A stretch of 64,000 bases of DNA from Paenibacillus sp. FSL R7-0345 (GCF_038595055.1 NZ_CP152002.1:6568501-6632500), one strand, 5' to 3'; positions 43,332-53,848 are shown, counted from the stretch's first letter. Translations and numbers: made by a program. The notes: generated from the letters alone by a model not told the origin.

Positions 43332-45332
43332 CTATTCCTTCTTGACGGAATGCAGATTGAAGCGGCTTACCAGCTTCTGCAGCTCCTCGGCCAGATGACT
43401 CAGATTGGCTGTCGAGGACGAAATCTCCTCTACGGCTGCAAGCTGCTCCTGTGCTGCCGCAGAGATCGTCTCGGTACTCCCGGCTGCTTCCCTGGAAATA
43501 CCGCCAATCTCACCGATGGCCTGCTCCATGCTGGCAGCTTCAGCCGACAGGGTTTGCACTGCACCGCCCATGCCTTCGATTTTTTCGGCTGCCCCCTTCA
43601 CTGCCCTGCGGATCCGCGAGAAGGAGCGGCCGGTGGTATCTACCGCCATAATGCCGTCTGATACCCGGTTCTTGGCATCTTCCATCGTGGCTGTAGCCAT
43701 CTTCACTTCTTCGTTGATGGAGGAGATCTGCTCATAGATCATCCGTGCCGATTTCTCCGACTCTTCTGCCAGCTTGCGTACCTCGGAAGCGACAACAGCA
43801 AAGCCGCGGCCCTGCTCGCCGGCCCGCGCTGCCTCGATAGAGGCGTTAAGGGCAAGCAGATTGGTCTGGCGTGAGATGCCGGTAATGACCCCGACAATGC
43901 CCTGAATCTGCTCTGTACGCACATTAAGCTTATCGATTACAGCGCCGAGCTCCTCCACGGTTTCATGAATGCCGTTGATTTTGTCGACCACACTGATTAC
44001 CGATTCATTCCCTTCCGCAGCGGACAGCGACGTTTTATCCATCATCGCTGAAACCTGCTCCATAAAGCCGGAAATATACTGGACCTCACTTGCGGTAGCG
44101 GCTGTGCTCTCCGTCCCCTTTACCACACTGGCCACCTGGCGCTCCATGCCCGCGGCGACCTCCTGTATGGCGAGCGTAACATGCTCAATCGCCCGGGTGG
44201 TCTGGTCAGCTCCGGCAGCCAGCTCCTCGGCGGAGGAGGACACATCCTCGGTCATCTCCTGAACGCTGGTAATCATTTCACGCAGACTTATAACCATCAC
44301 ACGGAAATTGTCGGCAAGCATGCCGATCTCATCGCGGGGGAAAGCTCCGATATCCTCTGAAAGGTCCCCTTGCGCGATCACAGCTGTAGCTTGACGGAGT
44401 CTGCCCAGCGGACGCAGAATAGACTGAACATTGATGTAGATCAGAAGGAGTGCCAGCACAACCGAAATGCCGATTACCAAAAAGACAGTCTGGCGGATAT
44501 CAGCTGTCGCACCCGATACTTCGCTTTTATCGATTGTCCCGGCGATTCTCCAGCCGGTCAGCTCATTTTGCATATAGGTCATTTTTTTGTCTGAATTCTT
44601 GTATGTATAGTCAAACGCTCCGGAGTCTGCTTCAAACATCTTTTTGACAAACTCATCAGATGATTCCTGGCCGACCTTTTCCGTCGGATGCACCAGAAAC
44701 TTCTTGCTGCTGTCCAGAATGAAAATATAACCCTGCTTGCCTACTTTAATACTTGTAAGCTCTGCGAGTGCCGACAGATCAAGATCAAGAGACACCACCC
44801 CGTTCCCGCCCGCAAGCACAGCTGAAATGGCAATTACCGTCTCGTTATTCACAGTTTGAAAGGCCGGCGAGATGACGACACCGCTGCCATTTTTCAGCGC
44901 GTTCACATAAGAACTCTCCTTGCGGGGGTCATAGCCCTCCGGCCGCTCCTTCTCAGAAGCATGAAGAACCCCCGCCCGGCTGGTTCCCACATAAAGATCC
45001 ATAACATCGGGATGCAGCGCCGCATACTCCCTTAGCCGGGCCGTAATACCGGCCGGAGTCCCTGCCGATTCTGAATTGACGTCTTCGGCAGACAGACTGG
45101 CTGCAAAATACTCAATATCATTCATTTTGGCTTCAATGTTGGCATTGATAATCTCATTAACCGCCTCAACACTCCCAGCAGCGTTATTCATCAGCTGCTC
45201 CTCCACTTTGCTGCTGGCTGATTCGTAGGTCTGCCAGCCTATAATCAGACTGGGCGCCAGGAGGACGAGCAGGTATGTAAGTGTCAGCTTCATACGGATG
45301 TTCCAATGGAATCTTTTTCGCAAGGTGGTCAC
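43332..45332 (-). CDS. Methyl-accepting chemotaxis protein
   Basis: The 666-residue receptor has TM1 near 12-33, an extracellular dCache-type sensor (~40-280) with the FILDSSKKFLVHPTEKVG strand motif, TM2 near 283-303, a HAMP domain, and a signalling helix bundle with the conserved tip TNLLALNASIEAARAGEQGRGF. The start is GTG behind AAAGAGAG. dCache receptors of Bacillota often sense amino acids or organic acids directly. It has no neighbour for chemotaxis. Confidence 0.95.
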   Translation of the reverse strand: MTTLRKRFHWNIRMKLTLTYLLVLLAPSLIIGWQTYESASSKVEEQLMNNAAGSVEAVNEIINANIEAKMNDIEYFAASLSAEDVNSESAGTPAGITARLREYAALHPDVMDLYVGTSRAGVLHASEKERPEGYDPRKESSYVNALKNGSGVVISPAFQTVNNETVIAISAVLAGGNGVVSLDLDLSALAELTSIKVGKQGYIFILDSSKKFLVHPTEKVGQESSDEFVKKMFEADSGAFDYTYKNSDKKMTYMQNELTGWRIAGTIDKSEVSGATADIRQTVFLVIGISVVLALLLIYINVQSILRPLGRLRQATAVIAQGDLSEDIGAFPRDEIGMLADNFRVMVISLREMITSVQEMTEDVSSSAEELAAGADQTTRAIEHVTLAIQEVAAGMERQVASVVKGTESTAATASEVQYISGFMEQVSAMMDKTSLSAAEGNESVISVVDKINGIHETVEELGAVIDKLNVRTEQIQGIVGVITGISRQTNLLALNASIEAARAGEQGRGFAVVASEVRKLAEESEKSARMIYEQISSINEEVKMATATMEDAKNRVSDGIMAVDTTGRSFSRIRRAVKGAAEKIEGMGGAVQTLSAEAASMEQAIGEIGGISREAAGSTETISAAAQEQLAAVEEISSSTANLSHLAEELQKLVSRFNLHSVKKE

Positions 45333-45468
45333 GCTCTCTTTCGTTCAGGTCTTAAGTACGAGCAACTTTGTCATTTAATATAATTATATACCGTAGCTAA
45401 AAACCCTTTTTTCAAGTCGCAATTATTGTTTTTCTCCTATATTATCTGAGAATTTTTATAAAAACAGC

Positions 45469-45498
45469 AAAAGACCGCTTTCGTGAAAGCGGTCTTTT
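45469..45498. terminator. Terminator after perR
   Basis: The perfect arms AAAAGACCGCTTTC and GAAAGCGGTCTTTT have a 2-nt gap. Confidence 0.88.
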
Positions 45499-45557
45499 GT
45501 TATATCTATATTTAGTTAGCGGCAGCCATTCCGCTTTGCTTCAGCCTGTCCCGGGTC

Positions 45558-45953
45558 CTAATTCACTACTTTATTCTTGCATGCCGGGCATACTCCGCCA
45601 AAGACAACATGAGCATGGGAGATCGTATATCCGGTTTCCTCCGCTACGCTGTTCATCCACTCCTCCGGCACATGGGTCATCACTTCATCCACCGCTCCGC
45701 AGACCTCGCACAGGATATGCTGGTGGTCGTCCATCCGCGCGTCATATCTGCTCGCAGCCTCCCCCAGCTTCAGCTCACGGATCATCTCTTTATCGGTAAG
45801 ATAACGCAGAGAGTTATAGACAGTGCCGTAGGCCAGGTTATGACCCTGCTCTACCAGCCGGTTCATCACTTCTGCAGCAGTCGGGTGGTCATGCGAATTA
45901 CGGACGATATCATAAACGGCTTGCCGCTGTGAGGTTAAGTTCAGGTTTCTCAT
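45558..45953 (-). CDS. perR: Fur-family peroxide regulator, PerR type
   Basis: The protein has 131 residues from the second in-frame ATG (45953), which has AAAGG at proper spacing. Structural zinc is held by C82, C85, C122 and C125. Residues matching the PerR metal site of B. subtilis are all present: H23, D71, H77, H79 and D89; the Asp at the last position is the PerR-like feature rather than Fur. It would repress peroxide-defence genes with Mn or Fe and be inactivated by H2O2 through His oxidation. A weak Per-box-like sequence lies at 45977-45991. Confidence 0.85.
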   Translation of the reverse strand: MRNLNLTSQRQAVYDIVRNSHDHPTAAEVMNRLVEQGHNLAYGTVYNSLRYLTDKEMIRELKLGEAASRYDARMDDHQHILCEVCGAVDEVMTHVPEEWMNSVAEETGYTISHAHVVFGGVCPACKNKVVN

Positions 45954-45976
45954 CGTTATCATCCTTTAACTTATTT

Positions 45977-45991
45977 TTAGATCAAGTATAA
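45977..45991. promoter_or_regulatory. Weak Per-box-like sequence upstream of perR
   Basis: On the minus strand this reads TTATACTTGATCTAA, 11 of 15 matches to the TTATAATTATTATAA consensus. It lies 24 bp before the start and could allow autoregulation. Confidence 0.35.
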
Positions 45992-46030
45992 ATCCTGCAG
46001 ACTCCAGCGTCAATCTATCGCCCGCCTATT

Positions 46031-47125
46031 TTATTTGATCAGCCCGGAATACTTCACTCTCACGACAGCCATAATTTCGAATTTCAAGTCAGGATACAAT
46101 GCCTCCCAATCCTCTGCTTCCGTTTCGTTATTCCAGTGCTTTGCCCCGTAGCGCAGTCCCCAACCGAAGGGATCAAGCCGCTTTTCCTTGATTTTTTCAA
46201 GCAACGCCTTAACCGACTGTTCCAGCTCCTTCCCGCCGGCCTCCGATATTTCCCCCAGCAGATTGTGGGTAATCAGCTCCTGGGTGCTGTTCTCCTCTAC
46301 AATGCCTTTAATCTTGATCTTATAGCGGATCAACGGCGCTCCTGAGGAGGATGTTGTAATCTTGTAGCTGGAAGCGCTGCTCTCTGTATAGTACTGGAAA
46401 TCGCTGTCCTCCACCCTGGCCGGAAAATTGGTCCGCAGGTCAGACCTGGTCAGCAGATTAAACAGCCGTGTCTCCTCCGGATTCAGCACCAGCTGAACCT
46501 TTTGTTTGTCGAAAAGGGCTATTTTATCTATCAGGAACTGGGTCTCACTTTCCGCTTCAATGACCGGCAGGATCGGATCCTTGCCCTGCTCGTATATATC
46601 CCTCATCAGCTGGTAGGAATAGACGCTGGCGATAAAAGGGGACTCCGTGCCCTGACCGCTCATCGCCATAATCAGGGAATTTGAGGGAATCCGCTCAGAC
46701 GGGGGCTTGACCTTGAGTACATCCAGCGCCGCCGGACGCCCGATGGCAAAATTAAGGATCAGCTGGATATCCCTGCGCCGCACCGCCCAGTCGAGGATAT
46801 GCCTGATATTCCGGCTGGCCATTTCTTCCCCTATGATGATTGATTTGCAGTGTACGTAGTCCAGCTCCTTTTCAACTTTCGATTTCATCAGGCGGAGCGC
46901 CTCGGAGATGCTGTCCGATTCTTCCGTAATAATCAGCATTTTCTCATCAATCTTGGTTACCTCTCCCTGCGGGATTGCCAGCTTCAGGCTGACCTTGAAA
47001 TCCTCCTTCTCCCCGGGGTCAATCCCGATGGCAACCACAAATATCCGCCGGTCAATATCCTTGTACTCGCAGCCTGTTGTAAGGCACAACAGCACGATTC
47101 CTATGTACAGCAGCAGCCTTCTCAC
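46031..47125 (-). CDS. gerAC: Spore germination receptor subunit C (Ger(x)C lipoprotein)
   Basis: The protein has 364 residues starting at GTG 47125, eight bases after AGGAGG. A lipoprotein signal ends at LTTGC (Cys19), followed by the GerC domain (CEYKDIDRRIFVVAIGID). It forms the lipoprotein part of the germinant receptor in the spore inner membrane with the A and B subunits. The GTG overlaps the stop of the B-subunit gene (GTGA). The symbol denotes the family position (gerA-type operon), not orthology to a specific receptor. Confidence 0.92.
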   Translation of the reverse strand: MRRLLLYIGIVLLCLTTGCEYKDIDRRIFVVAIGIDPGEKEDFKVSLKLAIPQGEVTKIDEKMLIITEESDSISEALRLMKSKVEKELDYVHCKSIIIGEEMASRNIRHILDWAVRRRDIQLILNFAIGRPAALDVLKVKPPSERIPSNSLIMAMSGQGTESPFIASVYSYQLMRDIYEQGKDPILPVIEAESETQFLIDKIALFDKQKVQLVLNPEETRLFNLLTRSDLRTNFPARVEDSDFQYYTESSASSYKITTSSSGAPLIRYKIKIKGIVEENSTQELITHNLLGEISEAGGKELEQSVKALLEKIKEKRLDPFGWGLRYGAKHWNNETEAEDWEALYPDLKFEIMAVVRVKYSGLIK

Positions 47126-48225
47126 GTGCTCCGCCTCCTGTAAGCTGCCGCATAGCAATAGAACAGCAGCATAATCATAAACAGCTCTCCGAACCAGCGG
47201 GTATAAAGAAACACAACCCCGAACTGATTGAGCTGATATTGGTCAAGCCGCATAAAAAACAGGGTGATTCCGCTGAACAGACCGAGAACCGCCAGCTCCT
47301 GCCATACCTTGGTCCGGGCCTTTGCCCGTTTGCGCTGGCCGAACAGACCGGTAAGGAGTTCCTTGCCGACGTGCCAGTGAACCGTCACACTGACCAGGGA
47401 CAGCGTTAAATAGGCAATATAAAAAATAAACAGCATCCGTTCTATTAAAAAGGTATCGATCCGGATACTGTCTGCTGTAGAAAACCAGGTATAAACGTGT
47501 TTTTCCACACCGATCGTCCCGAAATAGCCAATGGGCACATAAAAGGTCAGCAGCAGCACAGCCAGCCCGTTAACCGCATAAACCCAGCTGTGCTTCATCT
47601 TCATCTTGGGCAGTACCCGGTTAAAAATAGCGAGATTGAAATAGCCGCTGAAGGAGAAGGTGGCGGCGGCAATGCTTTTCATATCCGGTGCATGGGCTGA
47701 ATAAGTCACAATCTGCTGCACCGAATCCCAGTTGAAATCGGGATTGACCAGCGCTTTGATAATGGCGTACAGAATCAGCGGCAGGATGATCGCCAGCATC
47801 ATTTCCATTCCGTACAAAATGGATAGGGAATCCATACGTGCACAGAAGCATACCAGAACAAGAAAGCTGAGAATTACGAGTTGCGGGCCGGTATCCGGAC
47901 TGACAAAGCGAAGTGTAATGTCCACAAAAGACAGGAGCGTAATCAGTCCGGCAACACACCAGAGTGAAGCAAACAGAATAATCAGCGGAATAATCAGCCA
48001 TTTTGGCAGGGCAGTTTCAAGAATATCCTGAATGCTTTTACCCGGAAACTTTGCGATCAGGATAGTGAAGACAGTCAGAAAGAGGGTCCCAAGAACGACA
48101 GCAACAAGGATCGAGGTCTGTGCCCCCTTGAAACGGGCGTCCAGCAGCTCCCGCGGGACAAAATTCAGGATGTTCAGCAGGCTGTTCATCAAAAACAGCC
48201 AATACACGTAGCGGCTTTGGTTCAT
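47122..48225 (-). CDS. gerAB: Spore germination receptor subunit B (GerAB/APC family)
   Basis: This 367-residue membrane protein has ten hydrophobic segments typical of GerAB permeases (YVYWLFLMNSLLNILNFVPRELL at the N-terminus). The B subunit binds or transports the germinant, usually an amino acid or a sugar. The start ATG 48225 overlaps the A-subunit stop by one base (TGATG). It is the middle gene of the three-gene operon. Confidence 0.92.
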   Translation of the reverse strand: MNQSRYVYWLFLMNSLLNILNFVPRELLDARFKGAQTSILVAVVLGTLFLTVFTILIAKFPGKSIQDILETALPKWLIIPLIILFASLWCVAGLITLLSFVDITLRFVSPDTGPQLVILSFLVLVCFCARMDSLSILYGMEMMLAIILPLILYAIIKALVNPDFNWDSVQQIVTYSAHAPDMKSIAAATFSFSGYFNLAIFNRVLPKMKMKHSWVYAVNGLAVLLLTFYVPIGYFGTIGVEKHVYTWFSTADSIRIDTFLIERMLFIFYIAYLTLSLVSVTVHWHVGKELLTGLFGQRKRAKARTKVWQELAVLGLFSGITLFFMRLDQYQLNQFGVVFLYTRWFGELFMIMLLFYCYAAAYRRRST

Positions 48226-49595
48226 CAGCTTCCGCCGCCCTTCTGTTTGCCTGAAGAAGCTCCCAGGCTGTCCAGAACGAACATTTTGAAATAAGGCTGG
48301 CCGAAGCTGCGCTGGCTGCACAGATACATGGTGAATCCGACCAGACAGACCACAACACCCACCAGCCCTACTGCGGCGGCGGCTATAACAAACAGATATT
48401 TAAGGACACGGATGGAGAAACTCATCATATTCAGGGGGATCATGAAATTAGAAATGGCGACCACCGATACCAGGATAATCATAATATTGCCGACCAGTCC
48501 GGCCGCCGTTGCCGCCTGGCCCAGAATCAGACCCCCGACCGTCGTTGCCGTCGGCCCGATTGCCCGCGGCAGCCGCAGGCTCGCCTCCGTCAGAAATTCC
48601 ATCATGATCAGCATGATCAGCACTTCCACAAAGGAAGGATAGGGTACAGTGGCCCGGCTCCCGGCAACCAGCAGTGCAATCTGCACCCTTATAATCTCCG
48701 GATTATAGGAAGTGAATGCGACATACAGCGCGGGCAGCCACAGCGTCATCGCTACACCCATAATTCGCAGCAGCTTCAGGAAGCGGCCGACAAAGGGAAG
48801 TTGAATTTTATCATCCATCGCTACAAAGAAATCATTGAAGATTACCGGCAGAATCATCGCGAAGCCCGTTGTATCCAGCATGATGGCAATTTTGCCCTCA
48901 GCCAGATTGAAGACCACCCGGTCGGGCCGCTCCGTTACAATCGTTTTCGGAAAGATGCGCAGCTTGTCGCTGCTGATGTATTTTTCCAGCTCACCCGAGG
49001 CCTGCAGCATATCTACCCGGAGTGTGCTCAGTCTCTCGCGCAGCTCGTCAAGCACCTGATGATTCACCCTGCTGTCATCATACAGAATGGCTACTTTCGT
49101 TCTGGAGATATTTCCGATAAGCAATGATTCCATCTTCAGCTCCGACGACTGGTAGCGCCTGCGGATCAGGTTCAGATTGACTGCCAGATTCTCTGTAAGC
49201 GCATCTGAAGGCCCCTGGGTAATGCTCTCCGTCACCGTCTGGCTGACACTGCTGGTCTCCGCCTTCAGGGCATCAAAGAAAATCAGCTGTCCTTCGACCT
49301 CCACACAAGCATAGCCGGCCAGCATCAGGTCCATCGCCTGCTTGTTGTCCTTAACGGCCTGGCTGCCCGGGTAGTGCGCCAGATATTCGGCATAGGCGGC
49401 CGGATCATTCATTTCATAAAAGGCTGCGACCAGGCTGCGGTTAATAATCTGCGGGTCGGTGATGCTCTTGATAAACAGCAGTTTTCCCGTTCCGGACGCT
49501 GCGGTCAATACCCTGTTCTCCAGATCAGCAAAGTTGTCCAGCTGCCCCTTAATTTCCTGAAGTGTTACCCCTTCCGTGTTTTGCTGTGCCGGCAT
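48225..49595 (-). CDS. gerAA: Spore germination receptor subunit A (GerAA family)
   Basis: The 456-residue protein has a soluble N-terminal domain (~1-220), then about five or six TM helices starting near LKLLRIMGVAMTLWLPALYVAF, and the family motif PYPSFVEVLIMLIMMEFLTEASLRLPR. It starts with ATG behind GAGGGGGAG, leads the operon, and is likely transcribed in the forespore. The mother-cell/forespore promoter was not located. Confidence 0.93.
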   Translation of the reverse strand: MPAQQNTEGVTLQEIKGQLDNFADLENRVLTAASGTGKLLFIKSITDPQIINRSLVAAFYEMNDPAAYAEYLAHYPGSQAVKDNKQAMDLMLAGYACVEVEGQLIFFDALKAETSSVSQTVTESITQGPSDALTENLAVNLNLIRRRYQSSELKMESLLIGNISRTKVAILYDDSRVNHQVLDELRERLSTLRVDMLQASGELEKYISSDKLRIFPKTIVTERPDRVVFNLAEGKIAIMLDTTGFAMILPVIFNDFFVAMDDKIQLPFVGRFLKLLRIMGVAMTLWLPALYVAFTSYNPEIIRVQIALLVAGSRATVPYPSFVEVLIMLIMMEFLTEASLRLPRAIGPTATTVGGLILGQAATAAGLVGNIMIILVSVVAISNFMIPLNMMSFSIRVLKYLFVIAAAAVGLVGVVVCLVGFTMYLCSQRSFGQPYFKMFVLDSLGASSGKQKGGGS

Positions 49596-49743
49596 CCTTA
49601 CTCCCCCTCAGCCGGATTTCTCCGGAAATTATACCTTATTCTGACACACAGATACTTCTTTCATGCACAGAGACGGGTTTAGGTTTCTTTTGGCGGGAGT
49701 GTGGTAATAAATGAAATGAATCTTGCTTATGGAGGGATTACAG

Positions 49744-51312
49744 ATGAGTACACCGAACGGCCAGTCCGAGAATACAGGTTCACAAGGTCTTCCGCAATTT
49801 CCGGAATCCCTGTGGAGAGGCACGACAGAGCTGCCTGCATTTCCGAAGCTTGCGGAAGATCATGTTACAGATGTAGCCATTGTGGGAGCGGGAATTACCG
49901 GAATTACGGCGGCTTATCTGCTTAGCAAGGAAGGCTACAAGGTCACACTGCTGGAAGCCGGTGAAGTACTTGGCGGCACAACCGGGTTTACCAGCGCCAA
50001 AATCACAGCCCAGCACGGGATGATCTATGCCGATCTTATGAAGAATTTCGGAGAGGAGCAGGCCTGGGCTTATTACCAGTCAAACAGCGAGGCGCTGAAG
50101 TGGATCATCCGTACAGCCGAAGAGCTTGAGCTTTCCTGTGGCATACATGCTGAGGATGCCTATCTGTATGCAGACAAAGGCGACGACAAAACACTGAAGC
50201 AGCTGGAGCAGGAGTTTGAGGCTTACCAGAAGCTCGGTATTCCGGGGGAATGGCTGGACCATATTCCGCTTCCGCTGATGGTAGCCGGGGCGATCCGGTT
50301 GCCGGATCAAGCCCGCTTTCATCCCCTGCATTATCTGAAAGGCATGCTGCAGTTCGTACTGGATAAAGGCGGTGTAGTTTACGAGCATACCATGATCGGC
50401 GAAAAAGTGGACAAGGAGGACCGTATTACCCTGTACACGGAAGGCAGTGAGCATCAGATCCGCTGCCGGCATGCAATCTCGGCTTCCCACTTTCCTTTTT
50501 ATGACGGCGGAGGGCTGTATTTCTCACGCCTGCATGCAGAGCGTTCCTATTGTCTGGCCATTCAGCCGGAAACAGATTTTGCAGGCGGAATGTACCTGAG
50601 CGCAGGCGAGCCTACCCGCTCGCTGCGTGCCGTGGAATGGAACGGACAGAGCCTGGTCATCGTCGGCGGAGAAAATCACAAAACCGGACAAGGCATCTGT
50701 ACATTCGGGCATTACGAGAATCTGGAGCAGTTTGCCGGCGGGCTGCTGGGCATTAAGCAGATCCCGTACCGCTGGTCGACCCAGGACCTTATTACGCTGG
50801 ACAAGGTTCCTTATATCGGCCAACCCTCTGAGGATAAAGAAATCTATATCGCAACCGGCTACGGCAAGTGGGGCATGACAAACGGTACGCTGGCGGCACA
50901 GATCATCACCGACCAGATTGCGGGCCGTGCAAACCGCTACAGCGATCTGTATGACCCGTCCCGGTTCAAGGCGCGCCCGTCGATCAAGAACTTCATCATG
51001 CAGAATGCCAATGTCGCCAAGGAGCTGGTGGTAGGCAAGGTGGAGATTGTCCATAAAAAGACCAGTGAGCTCGGTGCTGATGAAGGGGCTGTTGTTTTTC
51101 ATGACGGCAAGCGGGCCGGCGCCTACCGTGATCTTGAGGGCAAGCTGCATCTGGTGGACCGAACCTGCACCCACATGGGCTGCGAATGCGAGTGGAACAA
51201 CGCGGAACGCTCCTGGGACTGCCCGTGCCACGGCTCCCGGTTCTCCTATGAAGGTGATGTGCTGGAGGGGCCGGCTACCGTACCGCTGACCAAGCTTAAA
51301 GCGGACGCATAG
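49744..51312 (+). CDS. FAD-dependent oxidoreductase with C-terminal Rieske domain
   Basis: The 522-residue protein starts at ATG 49744 behind GGAGGG. The N-terminal FAD site reads VAIVGAGITGITAAYLLSKEG with an LLEAGEVLGGTTGFTSAKITAQHG extension, typical of the DadA/GlpD-like fold. The last ~90 residues form a Rieske [2Fe-2S] domain: CTHMGCECEW and CPCHGSRF. The fusion family is common in Bacillota and actinomycetes and its substrate is not established. It is divergent from the gerA operon. It ends before a strong shared terminator. Confidence 0.9.
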   Translation: MSTPNGQSENTGSQGLPQFPESLWRGTTELPAFPKLAEDHVTDVAIVGAGITGITAAYLLSKEGYKVTLLEAGEVLGGTTGFTSAKITAQHGMIYADLMKNFGEEQAWAYYQSNSEALKWIIRTAEELELSCGIHAEDAYLYADKGDDKTLKQLEQEFEAYQKLGIPGEWLDHIPLPLMVAGAIRLPDQARFHPLHYLKGMLQFVLDKGGVVYEHTMIGEKVDKEDRITLYTEGSEHQIRCRHAISASHFPFYDGGGLYFSRLHAERSYCLAIQPETDFAGGMYLSAGEPTRSLRAVEWNGQSLVIVGGENHKTGQGICTFGHYENLEQFAGGLLGIKQIPYRWSTQDLITLDKVPYIGQPSEDKEIYIATGYGKWGMTNGTLAAQIITDQIAGRANRYSDLYDPSRFKARPSIKNFIMQNANVAKELVVGKVEIVHKKTSELGADEGAVVFHDGKRAGAYRDLEGKLHLVDRTCTHMGCECEWNNAERSWDCPCHGSRFSYEGDVLEGPATVPLTKLKADA

Positions 51313-51395
51313 CACCGCGCTCTGCCGGCCTTGAAGACGGGCTGCTGCCCAGCCGCTGCCGGAAATAACCGCACCACTGCCGGCCGTATACGCGC

Positions 51396-51444
51396 AAACA
51401 GGGATGCCCCGCCTGGCCGTAAGGCCAGCGGGGCATCCCTGTTT
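51396..51444. terminator. Bidirectional terminator, FAD/Rieske and MMPL genes
   Basis: A long stem runs from AAACAGGGATGCCCCGC to its complement CGGGGCATCCCTGTTT, enclosing a CTGGCC-GTAA-GGCCAG hairpin with one bulge. It lies between convergent genes. Confidence 0.9.
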
Positions 51445-51476
51445 ATGTTACCGGTCGGCGGTGAGTCACCCGCCGC

Positions 51477-53702
51477 TTATTCTTTGCTGCCGGATGGCTG
51501 CGGCTGCTCTATATGCTTGCCGGGCCAGAACGCCCAGCGGCCGCAGAGCATCGTAATCGCCGGCACCAGAAACGGCCGGACGATGAAGGTATCAAGCAGC
51601 ACACCGATGGCAGTGATGATGCCGAACTGCACCAGCACCTGAATCGGCAGGCTGGCCAGGACGGCGAAGGTGCCGGCCAGGATCAGCCCGGCAGAGGTGA
51701 TGACCGAGCCGGTCTCATTAACCCCTTCGGCAATAGCCTGCTTCAGCGGCATCACTTTACGCTTTTTCCAGATGTTCGAAATCATGAAGATGTTATAATC
51801 TTCGCCAAGCGCAACCAGAAAGACAAACGAGTACAGCGGAATAGCCCCCTGGATCGCATCGGCGCCCAGTACATAATGAATAATAATCCAGCCCAGGCCA
51901 AGCGCGGAGAAGAAGGAGAGAATTACCGTTCCCACCAGATAGACGGTTGCCGTCACCGACCGCAGATAGATCAGCAGCAGCAGCGTAATCATACCGATAA
52001 CGACCGGAATAATCAGGTCGGTATCACGCTCACCCAGCTCTTTTGTATCATACTGGGTAGCCGTCTGCCCGCTTACCCATACGCTGTCATGCGCCTGCGA
52101 TTCCTCAAAGCCCGATTCCACCAACGCCTGCTCCGCTGTGTTCAGCAGAGCCGGGATATGATTCATCGCCTCCAGGGAATAAGGATTGTCCTTGAACTCC
52201 AGGTCAAAGCCGATCATTTGCGGATTGACTGCCCCCTGCTGCGGGTCGGATACGGTATCCACATAGGACAGTCCGCCAAGAATCACCTTGAAGTCCTCTC
52301 CGCTTACCTGGCCCTTAGTATCAATGATCAGCTTGGCCGGAGCCAGCTCGCCCGGCGAGAACTGTGTACCTATCAGGTCAAAGCCCTCCCGGGATTCCAT
52401 ATCCTCAGGGAATGAGGAGAGCAGATCATAAGTAAATTTAATGCCGGTGGAGAAGGAGGCTAATATGCCCAGGCCGATAATTGTAACAGCTACAATCGTC
52501 CAGGGGCGGGATACCACCAGGCCGCCGATCCCTTTTTTGCCAGCTTTCTTCGCATTCGGCTGTGGCACCGGTTTGCCTTTAGCTCTTGCCCGTTCCTCCT
52601 CCATCTGCGGTGTCCGCGGTACAAACGGGAAGAATGACATCCGCCCGAAGATCGCCAGCAGCGCCGGCACCAGCGTCAGGCTGGCAATGCCCATGATCAG
52701 GATGGAAACGCTGAATGGTACTGCGAACCGGTGATACGCCCCGTATTTAGCCAGCAGCAGCGCGAACAGCGCAAGCACCACCGTAAAGCCGCTCATCGCA
52801 ATTGCTCCGGAGGAATGAGTGATCGAGCTAAGCAAAGCCCGCCCCTTGTTCTCCTCTACCTTAAGCATCTGGCGGAACCGTGAGATCAGGAACAGGCAAT
52901 AGTCCGTTCCCGCCCCGAACAGGAGCACGGTCATAATCGAGATGGCCTGTGAATCTACTGTAATCCAGCCTTCTCTGGCCATCAGGCCCAGCACCGGGCT
53001 TGTCACCCCGTAAGCGAAGCCCACGGCCACCAGCGGAATCAGCGCCAGAATCGGTGAACGGTAGATCAGCAGCAGAAATACAAGCACGAGAATTACAGTG
53101 GCAATCAGCAGAGAGACGTCAGCATTCTCGAACAAGCCTGTGGCATCAATTGAAATACCAACCGGTCCGGATACGCGCAGGCTCAGCTCATTGCTGTCCA
53201 CACCGGCTGCAGAAGGATCAGTGCCCGTTTCCTCACGGACCAGTGTCTTTAGTTCAGTGATGCCTTCACCCAGCGCGTCACTGTCTGCCGACTTGTCGAA
53301 CAGCACCGGGGTTACCAGTGTACTGCGGTCCTCCGACAATGAAGCCTGCAGCGCCTGCGGCGGCAGCTGGCCCAGCGGTGGCACAAAATTCTGGGAGGGC
53401 AGCGGCTGCTGCTCCAGCTTGCCGTACAAGGCAATAATATGTACTAAATCCTCCTCCGATAATCCGCCGTCACGGTGCCACACCAGCAGTGCAGGCACAC
53501 CGCTGCCGCCCGGAAACTCCTGATCCGCAACAGCCGCTGCCTGGACTGACTGTGAGGTCTCCGGCAGGTTCTGCGCATTGTTGATTACCTGTGAATTCAC
53601 GGAAGGCCATAACAGCGTGAGCACTCCCACCAGCACGATCCAGATCAGCAAAGTGATCCACTTTGTAATCCGGCCAGCCACCCATTTCCCGTAGCCCGAC
53701 AT
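51477..53702 (-). CDS. MMPL-family RND transporter
   Basis: The 741-residue protein has two repeats of six TM helices each with a large external loop. MMPL markers include FGAGTDYCLFLISRFRQ and its second-half equivalent VALGEDYNIFMISNIWKKR. The start at ATG 53702 has GAGAGG nine bases upstream; the ATG at 53711 touches that site. Members export lipids, siderophores or drugs. No regulator adjoins it. The C-terminal half carries a ~140-residue external loop (FTYDLLSSFPEDMESREGF onward). Confidence 0.9.
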   Translation of the reverse strand: MSGYGKWVAGRITKWITLLIWIVLVGVLTLLWPSVNSQVINNAQNLPETSQSVQAAAVADQEFPGGSGVPALLVWHRDGGLSEEDLVHIIALYGKLEQQPLPSQNFVPPLGQLPPQALQASLSEDRSTLVTPVLFDKSADSDALGEGITELKTLVREETGTDPSAAGVDSNELSLRVSGPVGISIDATGLFENADVSLLIATVILVLVFLLLIYRSPILALIPLVAVGFAYGVTSPVLGLMAREGWITVDSQAISIMTVLLFGAGTDYCLFLISRFRQMLKVEENKGRALLSSITHSSGAIAMSGFTVVLALFALLLAKYGAYHRFAVPFSVSILIMGIASLTLVPALLAIFGRMSFFPFVPRTPQMEEERARAKGKPVPQPNAKKAGKKGIGGLVVSRPWTIVAVTIIGLGILASFSTGIKFTYDLLSSFPEDMESREGFDLIGTQFSPGELAPAKLIIDTKGQVSGEDFKVILGGLSYVDTVSDPQQGAVNPQMIGFDLEFKDNPYSLEAMNHIPALLNTAEQALVESGFEESQAHDSVWVSGQTATQYDTKELGERDTDLIIPVVIGMITLLLLIYLRSVTATVYLVGTVILSFFSALGLGWIIIHYVLGADAIQGAIPLYSFVFLVALGEDYNIFMISNIWKKRKVMPLKQAIAEGVNETGSVITSAGLILAGTFAVLASLPIQVLVQFGIITAIGVLLDTFIVRPFLVPAITMLCGRWAFWPGKHIEQPQPSGSKE

Positions 53703-53848
53703 CCTGTTCATCCTCTCTTTGCCCAGACTCTTCTCAAAAATGAGCCGCGGGTCATTTTATCATCCTTATCATATATACCCCGAAAATTTTAATCAAATCT
53801 TTTTTTAAAACAGCCCTTCCATTATTATCCTTGCCACTCTTTCCATAA